DNA from: Clostridia bacterium
GTDB taxonomy: Bacteria; Bacillota; Sulfobacillia; SLMV01
Reading direction: 5' to 3'
Length of the DNA: 13,988 nucleotides
Assembly (NCBI GenBank): GCA_003554565.1
Contig: PWGR01000124.1
Location: forward strand, 1 to 13,988
A program made the position numbers and the translations under genes. Position 1 is the stretch's first letter. Every line of letters begins with the position of its first letter. The notes beneath the pieces are model-generated. The model saw only the letters and a program-made list of their open reading frames with translations, searched no databases and was not told the origin of the DNA. Shown here piece by piece: positions 12,993-13,988 of this stretch.

Positions 12993-13988
12993 TTATCCCT
13001 CGTTTGCTCTATCATGTCCCTCGGAAAGATCCTCGAGCAGCGCCCGTTTCGCAGCGATCATGGGATCAGACACCCTCTTGAAAGCCATGTTGAGGCCCAG
13101 GTACAGCCAGAAATTATTCCCCAGTCGGGGCAGCAGCCGCTTGAGGATGGATCGATAGGAGTAAAACTCCCGATAGGTCCAGACAAAACCCTCCTCCAGA
13201 GCTCTGCGCGACAGCCTCTTCGGTGTGGCTACGGCATTACTGATGGTGTATTTCGACCAGTCTGACTCCACTATACGGCCCTCAGCAGCGAACGTTTCAT
13301 ACAGGGGAGTACCTGGAAACGGCGTCAGGATGCCAAATTGAGCAAGAGCCAGTTTCGCCCTCTCGGCAAACTCGAGCGTTTTTTCGAATACGGTGGGGTC
13401 GTCCTCATCCATCCCGAAGATAAAGGCACCTTCGATCCCGATCCCGCGTTGGTAGATCCTGTCGACGGCCTGCGTGAACTGGTCCACCCGGTTCACCAGC
13501 CCTTTTTTCATCTGTCGAAGGTTCTTGGTTATCAGAGACTCAAAGCCAATGAACAACCCGACGCAACCACTCTCGGCGGCGAGATCCAGCATTGTTTCAT
13601 CCCTCGCTATGGCCAGAGAACTCTGACCGAACCACCGAATCTTCATCGATCGGAGCTCACGAAACAGGCGGCGGGCGTACGAGCGGTCACCAACGATGTT
13701 GTCATCAACAAAAAGGACCAGGCGGGAGCTCGCCATATCGGATATCTCGCGGAGGATCTCATCAACCGGTCGCGTGCGATACGTGCGGCCAAAAAACTGC
13801 GTAACCGAGCAAAATTCGCAGTTGTTCGGACACCCGCGCGAGGTTTGCACGAGGTTGGTGGTGACATACTTTTTCTTGTCAAAGACATCTCTTCGCGGAA
13901 GGGGAAGCCCCGCCAGGCACGGCCTCTCCTTCGCCTCATAAGTTCCCCTGAGTCTACCGCGCTTCACGTCGGCCAAGACATCCTCCCA
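12993..13988 (-). CDS. radical SAM protein, probably cobalamin-binding type (C-terminal part)
   Basis: The 5' end lies outside the window; 331 residues are visible and the frame is open to the edge. The radical SAM cluster motif Cys-x3-Cys-x2-Cys (codons at 13832-13809) sits about 50 residues into the visible part, followed by a Phe-Val-Asp-Asp-Asn strand and a Phe-Ile-Gly-Phe-Glu-Ser segment of the barrel. The stretch just before the cluster (Trp-Glu-Asp-Val-Leu-Ala-Asp-Val-Lys) is typical of the linker after an N-terminal B12-binding domain, so that domain is expected upstream. The last ~130 residues, with Trp and Tyr residues after the Pro-Gly-Thr-Pro-Leu-Tyr element and an Arg/Lys-rich amphipathic end, resemble the DUF4070-type tail found in some lipid-modifying members. 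Substrate and reaction cannot be assigned. The TTG at 13976 is internal, not a start. Confidence 0.88.
   Translation of the reverse strand, partial: WEDVLADVKRGRLRGTYEAKERPCLAGLPLPRRDVFDKKKYVTTNLVQTSRGCPNNCEFCSVTQFFGRTYRTRPVDEILREISDMASSRLVLFVDDNIVGDRSYARRLFRELRSMKIRWFGQSSLAIARDETMLDLAAESGCVGLFIGFESLITKNLRQMKKGLVNRVDQFTQAVDRIYQRGIGIEGAFIFGMDEDDPTVFEKTLEFAERAKLALAQFGILTPFPGTPLYETFAAEGRIVESDWSKYTISNAVATPKRLSRRALEEGFVWTYREFYSYRSILKRLLPRLGNNFWLYLGLNMAFKRVSDPMIAAKRALLEDLSEGHDRANEG

Noticed and set aside
1..13988. Mobile elements, CRISPR arrays, prophage genes or toxin-antitoxin pairs
   Set aside because: No transposase, integrase, spaced direct repeats or terminal inverted repeats were seen. The region looks like stable housekeeping chromosome.

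Overview
The window reads as a chromosomal segment from a G+C-rich Firmicute (Clostridia- or Limnochordia-like). The evidence is a T-box riboswitch, strong GGAGG-type ribosome binding sites, an rsmD-coaD pair followed by a coiled-coil protein, and beta-type DAHP synthase plus AroH-type chorismate mutase. The species cannot be named from the sequence. Nearly every gene lies on the minus strand, so the description runs from right to left.

Right part (13988 to 10022): the C-terminal part of a radical SAM protein, probably of the cobalamin-binding type, runs off the window edge. A 250-base gap follows, holding hairpins and a possible small cysteine-rich ORF (DUF1540-like spacing). Next come tldD and tldE (pmbA), a complete TldD/E metalloprotease pair joined by an ATGA overlap. 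In the same frame, directly after the tldE amber codon, lies a 54-codon open stretch with coding-like composition.

Centre (9854 to 1857): a consensus-like promoter, a well-formed T-box leader and an intrinsic terminator precede a tightly packed operon: aroH, aroF (DAHP synthase), tyrA, a fused aroA-aroE, aroC, a fused aroK-aroB, and aroQ. These seven ORFs encode all seven shikimate-pathway steps, from erythrose-4-phosphate plus PEP to chorismate, plus the two steps on to 4-hydroxyphenylpyruvate. Only the final transamination to tyrosine is missing. The T-box specifier reads UAC (Tyr), and the U in the UGGU acceptor-binding bulge agrees with tRNA-Tyr and disagrees with tRNA-Trp. Tyrosyl-tRNA charging is therefore predicted to gate the whole common aromatic pathway. 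Six of the ORFs overlap their neighbour by 4 or 7 bases, which suggests translational coupling. Two gene fusions make the operon compact.

Left part (1727 to 1): after a 129-base gap come rsmD, coaD and a coiled-coil protein with an internal repeat. At the edge, the last codons of a plus-strand gene run tail-to-tail into the coiled-coil gene.

There is no insertion sequence, CRISPR array, tRNA, rRNA or phage gene. The most notable points are the tyrosine T-box over a complete shikimate operon, the AroA-AroE fusion, the in-frame ORF after tldE, and the small cysteine-rich ORF between the radical SAM gene and tldDE.
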